Assembly (NCBI GenBank): GCA_023381945.1
Contig: JAMCQY010000227.1
Span: 1 to 8,795 of the forward strand
Source of the DNA: Deltaproteobacteria bacterium
GTDB taxonomy: Bacteria > Desulfobacterota > Desulfobaccia > Desulfobaccales > 0-14-0-80-60-11
Direction of reading: 5' to 3'
DNA: 8,795 nucleotides
Shown here: one piece after another, positions 1 to 6,472 of the stretch
Layout: each line of letters begins with the position of its first letter
Numbering within the stretch: position 1 is the stretch's first letter
Program-made: the position numbers and the translations under genes
Notes under the pieces: model-generated
Told to the model about the DNA's origin: nothing
The model's input: the letters and a program-made list of their open reading frames with translations, nothing else
The model's database searches: none

Positions 1-532
1 CCCAGGGCTGAAACATCTGGTGGAAGCGGAGCAGCCGGCCCCATTTGGTCACCGGCGCCGCCTCCAGGTCCTCCACCGGCACCACCAGGTGGGGCACGCC
101 CACCCGTACAAAATGCCCGGTAACATTGATTTCATCCAGGGGGATGGTCTGATGCAGATTAAAATCTCCCACCCCGGCCATGGCCAGCTTCACCCGGTGG
201 CCCGCAACGCTGGCGTGAATCAGGCCGGCCAGGGTCTCAAAGGATAAATTTTCTGGCGCAATGCCCTGCATCGCCGCGAACCGTGCGGCGCAGCGGCCGC
301 CGTTGCCGCACATCTCGGGCTCGGAGCCGTCGGAGTTGTAAAAGCGCCAGCGGAAATTGGCCTTATCCGAATCTTCAATAAGGATCAGGCCATCGGCGCC
401 GATGCCCACCTGGCGATGGCAGACCCGCCGGGCAAACGAAGGCTGCTCGGCCTCCGGGATGAATTTCGCCCGGTGGTCGATGAGCACGAAGTCATTGCCG
501 CCGCCGTGCATTTTATAGAAAGGTATATGCAT
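1..532 (-). CDS. dapF: Diaminopimelate epimerase, N-terminal part (cut by window edge)
   Basis: Encodes the first 177 residues of DapF, the cytoplasmic PLP-independent epimerase that converts LL- to meso-diaminopimelate, the precursor of lysine and of peptidoglycan. Translation from the ATG at 532 gives the family N-terminus with K-M-H-G-G-G-N-D-F (residues 7-15), the QVGIGADGLI stretch (41-50) and the active-site block E-P-E-M-C-G-N-G-G-R-C (71-81), in which Cys75 is the expected first catalytic cysteine. The second catalytic cysteine and the rest of the C-terminal half lie beyond base 1. Lies 86 bases downstream of lysA, whose product uses DapF's product, so the pair is pathway-coupled. The upstream sequence has no good Shine-Dalgarno; only a weak GGTGA lies about 14 bases before the ATG, where a palindromic repeat occupies the gap. 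Identity is very secure; the gene is incomplete only because of the window edge. Confidence 0.97.
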   Translation of the reverse strand, partial: MHIPFYKMHGGGNDFVLIDHRAKFIPEAEQPSFARRVCHRQVGIGADGLILIEDSDKANFRWRFYNSDGSEPEMCGNGGRCAARFAAMQGIAPENLSFETLAGLIHASVAGHRVKLAMAGVGDFNLHQTIPLDEINVTGHFVRVGVPHLVVPVEDLEAAPVTKWGRLLRFHQMFQPW

Positions 533-549
533 AATTCATTTATTAATTC

Positions 550-610
550 ACCAGAGACGCAGAGAGCGCCGAGAATGATTTTTGCTCTGCGTCCTCTGCG
601 CCTCTGCGGT
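550..610. repeat. Imperfect inverted repeat of the CTCTGCG type between lysA and dapF
   Basis: The left arm (550-573, starting ACCAGAGACGCAGAGAG) pairs with the right arm (585-610, CTCTGCGTCC...CTCTGCGGT) around a short AT-rich loop. After the shared ACC end, 17 of 21 bases are complementary. Repeats built from CTCTGCG/CGCAGAG are a common dispersed intergenic type in many bacteria (recalled knowledge, not searched). On the minus strand it lies in the putative lysA-dapF transcript and no T-run follows it, so it does not look like a terminator for this operon. On the plus strand a T6 run at 615-620 follows, but no plus-strand gene needs it. Confidence 0.85.
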
Positions 611-618
611 AAGATTTT

Positions 619-1875
619 TTATTTCAAAAACTCCGGAATCGACTCCCCCCGGGTAAGTTGGCGGTAAGTCTCCCGTTTTCTGATAACATAAAATTCCTTA
701 TCCTGCACCAAGATTTCGGGCACCCTGGGCCGGGCGTTGTAATTAGAGCTCATGGAGAAGCCATAAGCCCCGGCGCTCATCACCGCCACCAGGTCCCCCC
801 TTTGAAAGGCCAACATCTCCCGGTCCTTGGCCAGGAAGTCCCCGGACTCGCAGATCGGACCCACCAGGGAGGCGGTCACCAATGGGCGGGGCTGCTGCAC
901 CACCGGGCAGACCGCGTGGTAGGAGCCGTAAAGGCTGGGACGCGCCAGGTCATTCATGCCCGCGTCCACGATGATGAAATGCTTAGTGTCACTCTCTTTG
1001 GTATAAAGCACCTTGGTCACCAGGATGCCGGCATTGCCCACCAGCACCCGGCCCGGCTCCAGGATCAGGGTGACCTTCAATTCCTGCAGGTGCTTCAACA
1101 ACTCGCGGCCGTATTCCCGGGGATGCGGCGGCTCTTCCTGGTCGTACTGAATGCCCAGGCCGCCGCCCAGGTCGAGGTAGCGGATGCTGATGCCTCGCTC
1201 CTTTAAGAGCCGGATCAGCTCCTTGAGGCGCTCCAGGGCCGAAACAAAGGGGGTGACTTCGGTGATTTGGGAGCCGATGTGACAGGCCACCCCGACCACC
1301 TCCAGGTTCGGCAGCTCAGAGGCCCGCCGGTAATCTTCCAAAGCCTGATCGATGTTGATGCCGAATTTGTTCTTTTTAAGCCCGGTGGAAATATAAGGGT
1401 GTGTCCGGGCATCGATGTCCGGGTTGATCCGCAGGGATACCGGGGCCTTTTTCCCCAGACGGCCGGCGATCCGGTTGATCTGTTCCATTTCCTGGGAGGA
1501 TTCCAGGTTGAAAGATAAGATGCCGGCCTTCAGGGCCGCCCGGATTTCGTCCGGCCGTTTACCCACGCCGGAGTATACGATCCGGTCAGGATCAACCCCC
1601 GCCGCCAGGGCCCGGTGAAGTTCACCGCCGGAGACGATGTCGGCCCCGGCCCCCAGCCTGGCAAAGAGCCGCAGGATGGCCAGGTTGGCGTTGGCCTTCA
1701 CCGCAAAGCAGACCAGGTGGGGAAAGCCGGGAAACGCGGCTTCGAAGACCCGGAAGTGGTGCTCCAGGGTAGCGGCGCTGTAAAGATAAAAAGGCGTCCC
1801 GACTCGGGCCGCGATGCGGCTTACCGGGACGGTTTCGCAGTAGAGTTCGCCGGATTGGTAGTTGAAGTGATGCAT
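619..1875 (-). CDS. lysA: Diaminopimelate decarboxylase
   Basis: LysA decarboxylates meso-diaminopimelate to L-lysine, the last step of lysine synthesis, in the cytoplasm using PLP. The 418-residue product has the usual length for the family (fold-III PLP enzymes, alanine racemase-like barrel). Visible motifs are the PLP-lysine block C-F-A-V-K-A-N (K60), VSGGEL (81-86), the cofactor-side H-I-G-S-Q (199-203), GGGLG (237-241), EPGR (273-276), the substrate and dimer-interface motif C-E-S-G-D (342-346), and GAYGFSMSSNYN (369-380) with the conserved tyrosine Y371. The start at 1875 begins MHHFNYQSGEL, a normal LysA N-terminus, with a modest AAAAGG ribosome site upstream. It follows the AT-rich ApeA-like gene by 29 bases and precedes dapF. 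No frameshift or missing catalytic residue is seen. Confidence 0.98.
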   Translation of the reverse strand: MHHFNYQSGELYCETVPVSRIAARVGTPFYLYSAATLEHHFRVFEAAFPGFPHLVCFAVKANANLAILRLFARLGAGADIVSGGELHRALAAGVDPDRIVYSGVGKRPDEIRAALKAGILSFNLESSQEMEQINRIAGRLGKKAPVSLRINPDIDARTHPYISTGLKKNKFGINIDQALEDYRRASELPNLEVVGVACHIGSQITEVTPFVSALERLKELIRLLKERGISIRYLDLGGGLGIQYDQEEPPHPREYGRELLKHLQELKVTLILEPGRVLVGNAGILVTKVLYTKESDTKHFIIVDAGMNDLARPSLYGSYHAVCPVVQQPRPLVTASLVGPICESGDFLAKDREMLAFQRGDLVAVMSAGAYGFSMSSNYNARPRVPEILVQDKEFYVIRKRETYRQLTRGESIPEFLK

Positions 1876-1882
1876 CAGAAAT
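1875..1882. repeat. 8-bp direct repeat TCAGAAAT, copy at the downstream edge of the ApeA-like gene
   Basis: TCAGAAAT here, which contains the first base of the lysA ATG, recurs at 3193-3200 just inside the start of the ApeA-like gene. Both copies are followed on the plus strand by a similar short TTTA-rich stretch. The copies bracket the AT-rich gene and could be target-site duplication or microhomology left by its insertion, or chance in AT-rich DNA. The 10-mer TCAGAAATAC also occurs at 4309-4318. Confidence 0.4.
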
Positions 1883-1904
1883 ACCTTTTAAAACAGATAT
1901 TTTT

Positions 1905-3203
1905 CTATTTAAAAATACGTCTTCTTTTGAGCAACTGATATATTTCTTCATATGTGAAACCGATGTACTCCATTAGTATCATAATAATTAACGTGGCAAA
2001 TTTATTCCTAAAATAAATTATTTCACTTTGCAGAAAAATAGTTTCAATATCGATATCTGCATGAAGTAATTTATTTCTCAATTTGGCGCCTTTTGAACTG
2101 AATTCCTCAACAGTTTGATTTTCAAGAAAATCTTTTAAAAATAAATTTGGATAATTTCTTAATACATTTTTAATGATCGCATCATATTTTATCCTTGATT
2201 TATCATTCATTCTCTTATAAGAAGAATCTAATGCAATAACTAATAGCCTTAACTGTTCAGGTAAATATAAATCGTAAAAATAAATAGCACGACAAAAAAG
2301 ATTAAATATTGGATTAATTATTGAATTATTACTGAGCCAATTTGAGACATATGTTGTTATGTTAAAGCCAGTTTCATGAATTGTAAACAACATATCATTA
2401 TGGTCCAATGTTACGGTATTTTTAAGATAATCATTTCGGAAAATAATCGAAATATTACTATAAAATAACCTATCTTCTTGTTCATCGAATTTAAAAGTTT
2501 TAGAATCGCTCTCCGCATCGATTTTTACAATATTAGTTGGGCCTAACATAGCAAAAACAAAAAAATTTCGCAAATTTAAGATAATTTCTATTAATTCAGA
2601 AAAAGTAATTTTATTAATTGCCTCTATTATTAGAACAGTTTCTTGTTTAATTAGAATTTCTTTTTGAATTCTTGATAATGTTGGCCCGTTACGGAAAAAA
2701 TCAATATATATTTTAACTTTATTATTTTCAAATAAATTAATTGGACTTGGTGGCCTGTAAGCTACATTAACTTCATTATTGGTGATACCATTTATTTTAA
2801 AACCATGTATATTTGTCCATTCATCTATATTGTTGTAAGTTATTTTTGCTTTCTTGAAAAAAATATTATCAGTTTCATAAAAATGAACCCCTAAAAAGAC
2901 AACTTCAGGATAAAACACCATTAATGAAGTTGGGGTTAGATTTTTAATTGATCCAATACAATTAAATAAAGTTATCTCTCCATTAAACGTATTTCCCAAA
3001 ATTAAGTCTATTTTAATTCTCGAAAGCTCCGAAATAGAAACATTTTTCTTATTAGGGAAGAATATTTTAAATAATTCATCTAACGGACATTCTATTTCCA
3101 ATACTCTATTCTCTTTTTGCAACTTTAGAGTACCAGAGAATCCGACGTCCCTTTTCAAGGGGAAAAACCATTCCCCTCTATATTCAATAGATTCAGAAAT
3201 CAT
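1905..3203 (-). CDS. ApeA-like abortive-infection protein with C-terminal HEPN ribonuclease motif
   Basis: A 432-residue protein, probably cytoplasmic, with no signal peptide or membrane segment. The N-terminal part resembles the ApeA N-terminal domain: E-Y-R-G-E-W-F-F-P (7-15), a G-T-L strand (24-26), D-L-I-L-G-N-T-x-N-G-x-I-T-L (66-79), V-V-F-L-G-V-H-F (101-108) and I-D-E-W-T-N-I-H-G-F (126-135). The all-helical C-terminus carries R-N-K-L-L-H (R376 to H381), the R-x4-H motif of HEPN RNases with a polar residue after Arg. ApeA-type HEPN proteins are reported anti-phage abortive-infection factors, so infection-triggered RNA cleavage is inferred, not seen. The gene is far more AT-rich than every neighbour, uses AAA/ATT/TTT-type codons and has the lysine/asparagine/isoleucine-rich composition of transferred DNA. 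Its ATG directly abuts the TAA of the lipoprotein gene; AGGAGG lies 17 bases upstream inside that gene, so translational coupling is possible. The ApeA assignment is from memory of family motifs. Confidence 0.82.
   Translation of the reverse strand: MISESIEYRGEWFFPLKRDVGFSGTLKLQKENRVLEIECPLDELFKIFFPNKKNVSISELSRIKIDLILGNTFNGEITLFNCIGSIKNLTPTSLMVFYPEVVFLGVHFYETDNIFFKKAKITYNNIDEWTNIHGFKINGITNNEVNVAYRPPSPINLFENNKVKIYIDFFRNGPTLSRIQKEILIKQETVLIIEAINKITFSELIEIILNLRNFFVFAMLGPTNIVKIDAESDSKTFKFDEQEDRLFYSNISIIFRNDYLKNTVTLDHNDMLFTIHETGFNITTYVSNWLSNNSIINPIFNLFCRAIYFYDLYLPEQLRLLVIALDSSYKRMNDKSRIKYDAIIKNVLRNYPNLFLKDFLENQTVEEFSSKGAKLRNKLLHADIDIETIFLQSEIIYFRNKFATLIIMILMEYIGFTYEEIYQLLKRRRIFK
3193..3200. repeat. 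8-bp direct repeat TCAGAAAT, copy at the upstream edge of the ApeA-like gene
   Basis: Second copy of TCAGAAAT, covering codons 2-4 of the ApeA-like gene. Its partner is at 1875-1882 at the lysA start. Together the copies nearly delimit the AT-rich segment. Confidence 0.4.
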
Positions 3204-4280
3204 TTAATAAGTTATTTGTGCCTCCTCCGAAGGCAGGCTTTCGTTGGCCCTGGGGCTGTTGTCCACCGCCGTCACATAATAATAGTAAGTCTGGCCCCGT
3301 CTCACCTGGGTATCCACGAAATACGGCTTGGCCAGCAACTGCGGGGTCAGGCGGACGAGCTTGGCCTCTCCCGGCCCGCGCCGGTAGACCCGGTAGCCTG
3401 CCAGGTCCAGGACGGGACTGGGTTCCCAATGCAACTCGCCCCCCTGGTTGGTGGCCACCGCCAGCAGGCCCAACAGCGGCGGCGGCGGGGTCAGCTTTAC
3501 CGGTTTGGCCGTCCGCGTTGGCGAATCCAGGCTGGCCAGCAGTTGGCCTCCCAGACGGCGCACCGCCTGAACCTTGTAAGTATATTCCACCTCGTTCAAC
3601 ACCGCCACATCTTGATAAGTCGTCTGGATTACCGGTTCGGGCCTGACTTTAAGCCAAGCCTCATTTCCTTGGCGGCGCCAGATCAGATAACCGGCCAGGG
3701 CCGTAACCGGGGAGGCGTTGCTGAGCTGGGTCACCGGCGGCCAGCTTAACGTCACCTGTTTATCTCCTGCCTCAGCTTTCAGGTCCCGGGGCGCCCGGGG
3801 CAGCCAGCCCCAGACGTGGTTCAGGGTGGGAGACCACCCCCCCAGGTAGCCGTCCTGGTCGTAGGCCGCCACCCGGTAATAGTAGCGGTGGTCCGGGACC
3901 AATTCCCGATCCTGGAACATCACTGCCTCGCCGCGCACCTCACCTTTCAGCGGATAGGCCAGATTGATGTCGGCGTACATGATAAAGCTCGTATTGGGAC
4001 AGGGAGTTTCCGCCGACACCCCCTTAACTTCGGCCCGGTAGACCCGGCAGCCGGCCACCTGGGTCAGCGGCTGCCCCAGGAGATTGACCCGGGGCATTAG
4101 CCAGCTCAAGACCAATGAATCGCCTTCCTGCGAAAGTTTGAACTCCCGCACCGCGGCAGGCAGGACCTTGTCAGGCGGCAGGGGCAGCATCTTCTTGCCG
4201 CAGGCTGATGAAAAAAGCGATAATAGGACCAATGAAAGCAGAAGCCGTGGAACTCCTAAAAATACCTTCTCATATGTCAT
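3204..4280 (-). CDS. Putative lipoprotein with fibronectin type III-like modules
   Basis: The 358-residue product from the ATG at 4280 starts with a basic then hydrophobic signal segment (residues 11-26, P-R-L-L-L-S-L-V-L-L...) ending F-S-S-A-C-G-K-K. Cys27 is the likely lipidated residue, although Ser at -3 is not ideal for a lipobox. The rest looks like three beta-sandwich repeats (about 44-155, 162-260, 268-358), each with V-x-L-S-W or E-L-H-W, a G-Y/C-R-V-Y-R strand and a Y-Y-Y-x-V-x-A-x-D/V strand typical of fibronectin type III. It is probably anchored in the envelope; ligand and role are unknown. A small lipoprotein between argH and lysA recurs in Desulfobacterota, from memory. An in-frame ATG at 4403, inside the argH end, would add 41 residues, but these are the translation of a palindromic repeat, so 4280 is preferred. 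A CTG near 4244 after TTAGGAG is another option. Confidence 0.85.
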   Translation of the reverse strand: MTYEKVFLGVPRLLLSLVLLSLFSSACGKKMLPLPPDKVLPAAVREFKLSQEGDSLVLSWLMPRVNLLGQPLTQVAGCRVYRAEVKGVSAETPCPNTSFIMYADINLAYPLKGEVRGEAVMFQDRELVPDHRYYYRVAAYDQDGYLGGWSPTLNHVWGWLPRAPRDLKAEAGDKQVTLSWPPVTQLSNASPVTALAGYLIWRRQGNEAWLKVRPEPVIQTTYQDVAVLNEVEYTYKVQAVRRLGGQLLASLDSPTRTAKPVKLTPPPPLLGLLAVATNQGGELHWEPSPVLDLAGYRVYRRGPGEAKLVRLTPQLLAKPYFVDTQVRRGQTYYYYVTAVDNSPRANESLPSEEAQITY

Positions 4281-4346
4281 TCTGAGGGAGCGAAGCGACC
4301 GAAGAATCTCAGAAATACGAGATCCTTCGCTTCGCTCAGGATGACA
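4275..4346. repeat. 72-bp imperfect palindrome of the TGTCATTCTGAG type
   Basis: The ends are TGTCATTCTGAG (from 4275) and CTCAGGATGACA (to 4346), with internal complementary GAAGAATCT and AGATCCTTC arms, so the element folds into a long hairpin with one extra segment in the left arm. This is a widely seen dispersed bacterial repeat, often mis-translated as C-H-P-E-R-S-E-G (recalled, not searched). It overlaps the first two codons (Met-Thr) of the lipoprotein gene and fills most of the gap after argH. Confidence 0.9.
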
Positions 4347-4386
4347 AAATACTGGCCCCTGGCCCCTGACCACTGCCCCCCGGCCC
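4347..4386. repeat. G-rich spacer with tandem GGGGCCA units after argH
   Basis: Read on the minus strand, the argH stop is followed by GGGCC, G6, then two GGGGCCA copies before the palindrome. The 9-mer ACTGGCCCC (plus strand, 4351-4359) recurs after argF at 8654-8662, so the two post-gene spacers share a motif. The several G-runs could form a quadruplex, though one loop is long. Function unknown. Confidence 0.6.
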
Positions 4387-5787
4387 TCACATCTTCTGTT
4401 CATACGGATTCAGTCCCAGTTCCGCTTCGGCCCGTTTCAGGGCTTCACGCACCCGTTCCGGCGCAGTGCCGCCGGGGGAGCGCCGCCGGGCTATGGAATT
4501 TTCAATCTTCAGCCAGTCGAACAAATCGGCCTGGGCCAGAGGGGCAAATTTTTTAATTTCCTCCAGTTTTAGCTCCCACAGCTCCTTGCCTTTCGATTCG
4601 GCGTAACGTACCGTCAACCCCACCTGCTCATGGGCGCGGCGGAAGGGCAAGCCCTTGGTCACCAGATAATCCGCCATGTCGGTGGCGGTGAGGAAACCGC
4701 CGTGCGTCGCCTGCGCCATCCGCTCCGGGCGCACTTCCAATTGCGCCAGCAAGCCGGCCATGAGCGTCACTGCGGCCTTGACTGTATCCACCGTATCAAA
4801 CAGCGGCTCCTTGTCCTCCTGGAGGTCCCGGTTGTAGGCCAGGGGCAGGCCCTTGACGGTCATCAGCAGTCCCATAAGATGCCCGGCCACCCGGCCGCAT
4901 TTGCCCCGGATGAGCTCCGGCACGTCGGGATTCTTCTTTTGCGGCATGATGGAGGAGCCGGTGGCATAGGCGTCCGGCAGGACCACAAAGCCGAACTCAC
5001 CCGAGGACCACAGGATGAGCTCTTCGGAGAGGCGGCTCAAGTGGACCATGATAATCGCAGCATGGGAGAGGAATTCCAGCAAAAAATCCCGGTCGCTCAC
5101 CGCGTCCAGGCTGTTGCGGAAAATCTCCGGAAAGCCCAATTGCTCGGCGGTGAACTGCGGGTCGATGGGAAAGGTGGTCCCGGCCAGGGCCGCGGCCCCC
5201 AGAGGCGAAATCTTGATACGGGCCTGCGATTCGCTCAGGCGCTGGATATCCCGCCGCCACATTTCATCATAGGCCAGGAAATGGTGAGCCAACAAGACGG
5301 GCTGGGCCCGCTGCAGATGGGTGTAGCCCGGCAGGATGGTCTCCAGTTGATGGCGGGCCAGCCTCACCGCGGCTCGGCGCAGTTCAGTCAACGCCTCGAT
5401 AAGGGCCTCCACCTCGCTTGACAGATAAAGGCGCACGTCCAGGGCCACCTGGTCATTGCGGCTGCGGGCGGTATGGAGCTTGCGGCCCACTTCGCCGACC
5501 TTGGCGGTGAGCCGGGTCTCGATGGCCATATGAATGTCTTCCAGGGCCGGGTCGAAGGTAAATTGCCCCGCCTCGATTTCGGCCCGGATATCCTCCAGGC
5601 CCCGGACGATCTCTTCGGCCTCGGTCTCTGAGATAATCCCCTGGCGGGCAAGCATTCGCGCATGGGCCGTGGAGCCGGCGATGTCCTGACGAAATAAGCG
5701 CTTATCGAAGCTCAGAGAAGTGGTGAAATCCTCCACGGTCTTCTCGGTCTCTCCGGCAAATCGCCCGCCCCAGGGTTTTTGCGCCAT
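4387..5787 (-). CDS. argH: Argininosuccinate lyase
   Basis: ArgH splits argininosuccinate into arginine and fumarate, the final step of arginine synthesis; the enzyme is a cytoplasmic tetramer of the fumarase/aspartase superfamily. The 466-residue length is typical. The N-terminus W-G-G-R-F (6-10) is diagnostic, followed by D-I-A-G-S-T-A-H-A-R-M-L (35-46), T-A-R-S-R-N-D-Q (106-113), G-Y-T-H-L-Q-R-A-Q-P (154-163) with the catalytic-site histidine H157, and the superfamily signature G-S-S-I-M-P-Q-K-K-N-P-D (277-288) with its catalytic-loop serine. The start at 5787 has GGGAG eight bases upstream. The 3' end (YEQKM-stop) overlaps the artefactual upstream start of the lipoprotein ORF. Separated from argG by the SdpI-like gene. 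All signature residues are intact, so it should be active. Confidence 0.98.
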   Translation of the reverse strand: MAQKPWGGRFAGETEKTVEDFTTSLSFDKRLFRQDIAGSTAHARMLARQGIISETEAEEIVRGLEDIRAEIEAGQFTFDPALEDIHMAIETRLTAKVGEVGRKLHTARSRNDQVALDVRLYLSSEVEALIEALTELRRAAVRLARHQLETILPGYTHLQRAQPVLLAHHFLAYDEMWRRDIQRLSESQARIKISPLGAAALAGTTFPIDPQFTAEQLGFPEIFRNSLDAVSDRDFLLEFLSHAAIIMVHLSRLSEELILWSSGEFGFVVLPDAYATGSSIMPQKKNPDVPELIRGKCGRVAGHLMGLLMTVKGLPLAYNRDLQEDKEPLFDTVDTVKAAVTLMAGLLAQLEVRPERMAQATHGGFLTATDMADYLVTKGLPFRRAHEQVGLTVRYAESKGKELWELKLEEIKKFAPLAQADLFDWLKIENSIARRRSPGGTAPERVREALKRAEAELGLNPYEQKM

Positions 5788-5814
5788 GATGCCAACTCCC
5801 TTAATTAAAATAGC

Positions 5815-5858
5815 GCCGGCGGCCCCGCCGGCTCAGGAACCGCCGGGCGCGGCGGTTC
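5815..5858. repeat. Two adjacent GC-rich hairpins in the argH leader
   Basis: Perfect stems at 5837-5844/5851-5858 (GAACCGCC with GGCGGTTC, six-base loop) and 5815-5821/5826-5832 (GCCGGCG with CGCCGGC, four-base loop). On the minus strand they lie between the SdpI-like stop and argH, followed by GCTATTTTAATT and then the argH ribosome site. The short interrupted T-run makes a strong terminator unlikely. They could cause pausing or processing, or be dispersed repeats. Confidence 0.6.
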
Positions 5859-5871
5859 GTAATCTAAAACT

Positions 5872-6342
5872 TCACGCCCTGGTTGGACCTGCCGGTGGGC
5901 GGCCCCCCAGGGATGCAATGGCGCGCTGCAGGCTCTGGAGGCGGAGTTTGAGCCACTGGCTGCCCAGTTGGCGGCTGCGGCACAAATGACCGCAGGCCTC
6001 GCAGCTGGCGACGGGTAATTCGCCTTCATTCCGCAGCTTTTGGAAATGGCCGCAGTGGGTGCAGCGCACCACCGGCCGGTAGTCGATCCAGCCGATGTCC
6101 TTCCAAAAGCGCCAGGTGCCGTACTTCCAGCGGTAGAGCAGCACAGTATAGAGGCAGCTCAGGCCGATGAGATGGGCCGTGGAAATCAAAAAGGCCCGCC
6201 AGGAAAACAGCACCGTCACCCCCATGACCATGAGCAGCCGGGAGGACAGGCGCCAGGATTTCTTCCAGATGGCGGCGTCCGCCAAGGTCCAGGGCAGGCG
6301 CACCCCGATCCACAGATTGCGGCCGGGCTGCCAGAAAAGCAT
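5872..6342 (-). CDS. SdpI-like membrane protein with C-terminal zinc ribbon
   Basis: From the ATG at 6342 the product is 156 residues. Residues 8-31 (R-N-L-W-I-G-V-R-L-P-W-T-L-A-D-A-A-I-W-K-K-S-W-R) match the conserved SdpI-family loop of the form N-x-x-x-G-x-R-x-P-W-T-L...W. Two hydrophobic segments follow at about 35-48 and 51-70, then a cytosolic-looking tail with C94-T-H-C97 and C114-E-A-C117, a likely zinc ribbon. The family contains the Bacillus SdpI toxin-immunity and signalling protein, but many members are uncharacterised, so the role here is unknown. The ATG start would delete the first helix. In frame upstream, a hydrophobic stretch (L-D-Y-P-R-Y-L-V-S-A-L-C-W-A-L-G-C-L) runs from a CTG at 6396 with GGAGG nine bases before it, so 6396 is probably the true start. 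It sits between argG and argH with no pathway link. Confidence 0.8.
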   Translation of the reverse strand: MLFWQPGRNLWIGVRLPWTLADAAIWKKSWRLSSRLLMVMGVTVLFSWRAFLISTAHLIGLSCLYTVLLYRWKYGTWRFWKDIGWIDYRPVVRCTHCGHFQKLRNEGELPVASCEACGHLCRSRQLGSQWLKLRLQSLQRAIASLGGRPPAGPTRA

Positions 6343-6405
6343 CAGGCACCCCAGGGCCCAGCAGAGGGCCGATACCAGGTAACGCGGATAATCCAGGAAT
6401 TACAG

Positions 6406-6410
6406 CCTCC
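6406..6410 (-). promoter_or_regulatory. Ribosome binding site supporting a CTG start at 6396
   Basis: The minus strand reads GGAGG, nine bases before CTG (6396-6394), in frame with the SdpI-like protein. An in-frame TAA at 6402-6400 rules out any further upstream start in that frame. The overlapping ATG at 6412 belongs to a different frame. Confidence 0.5.
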
Positions 6411-6418
6411 ATCAGTCT

Positions 6419-6472
6419 GTAGGGGCGGACCCATGTGTCCGCCCCAGGGCCGACACGCGGGTCGGCCCCTAC
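6419..6472. repeat. 54-bp double-hairpin repeat of the GTAGGGGCGG type at the argG 3' end
   Basis: The outer ends GTAGGGG and CCCCTAC are complementary. Inside are two hairpins: GGGGCGGAC/GTCCGCCCC (6422-6430 with 6437-6445, perfect nine-base stem) and GGGCCGAC/GTCGGCCC (6447-6454 with 6461-6468). The whole element is also nearly its own reverse complement. The argG stop TAG (6471-6469) lies inside the terminal GTAGGGG on the minus strand. The type looks like a REP-like dispersed intergenic repeat. There is no T-run, so intrinsic termination is doubtful; mRNA 3'-end protection is possible. Confidence 0.85.

Noticed and set aside
550..620. Plus-strand terminator (hairpin then T6 at 615-620)
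   Set aside because: No plus-strand gene lies upstream; the hairpin is better explained as a dispersed repeat and the T6 belongs to the lysA stop region.
1622..1951. Minus-strand 109-codon frame overlapping the lysA 5' end
   Set aside because: Out-of-frame reading of lysA; the first codons come from the AT-rich 3' end of the ApeA-like gene and the rest is Arg/Pro/Gly-rich.
4630..5421. 263-codon plus-strand open frame
   Set aside because: Antisense shadow of argH, which has complete family signatures.
5800..5860. Rho-independent terminator before argH
   Set aside because: The hairpins are strong but the following T-run is only four T and interrupted, and argH follows at once on the same strand.
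6026..6412. Minus-strand 128-codon frame starting at ATG 6412 with GGA-rich context
   Set aside because: It overlaps the SdpI-like gene in another frame and yields a low-complexity Gly/Pro/Leu/Ala protein, whereas the other frame gives clear family motifs.
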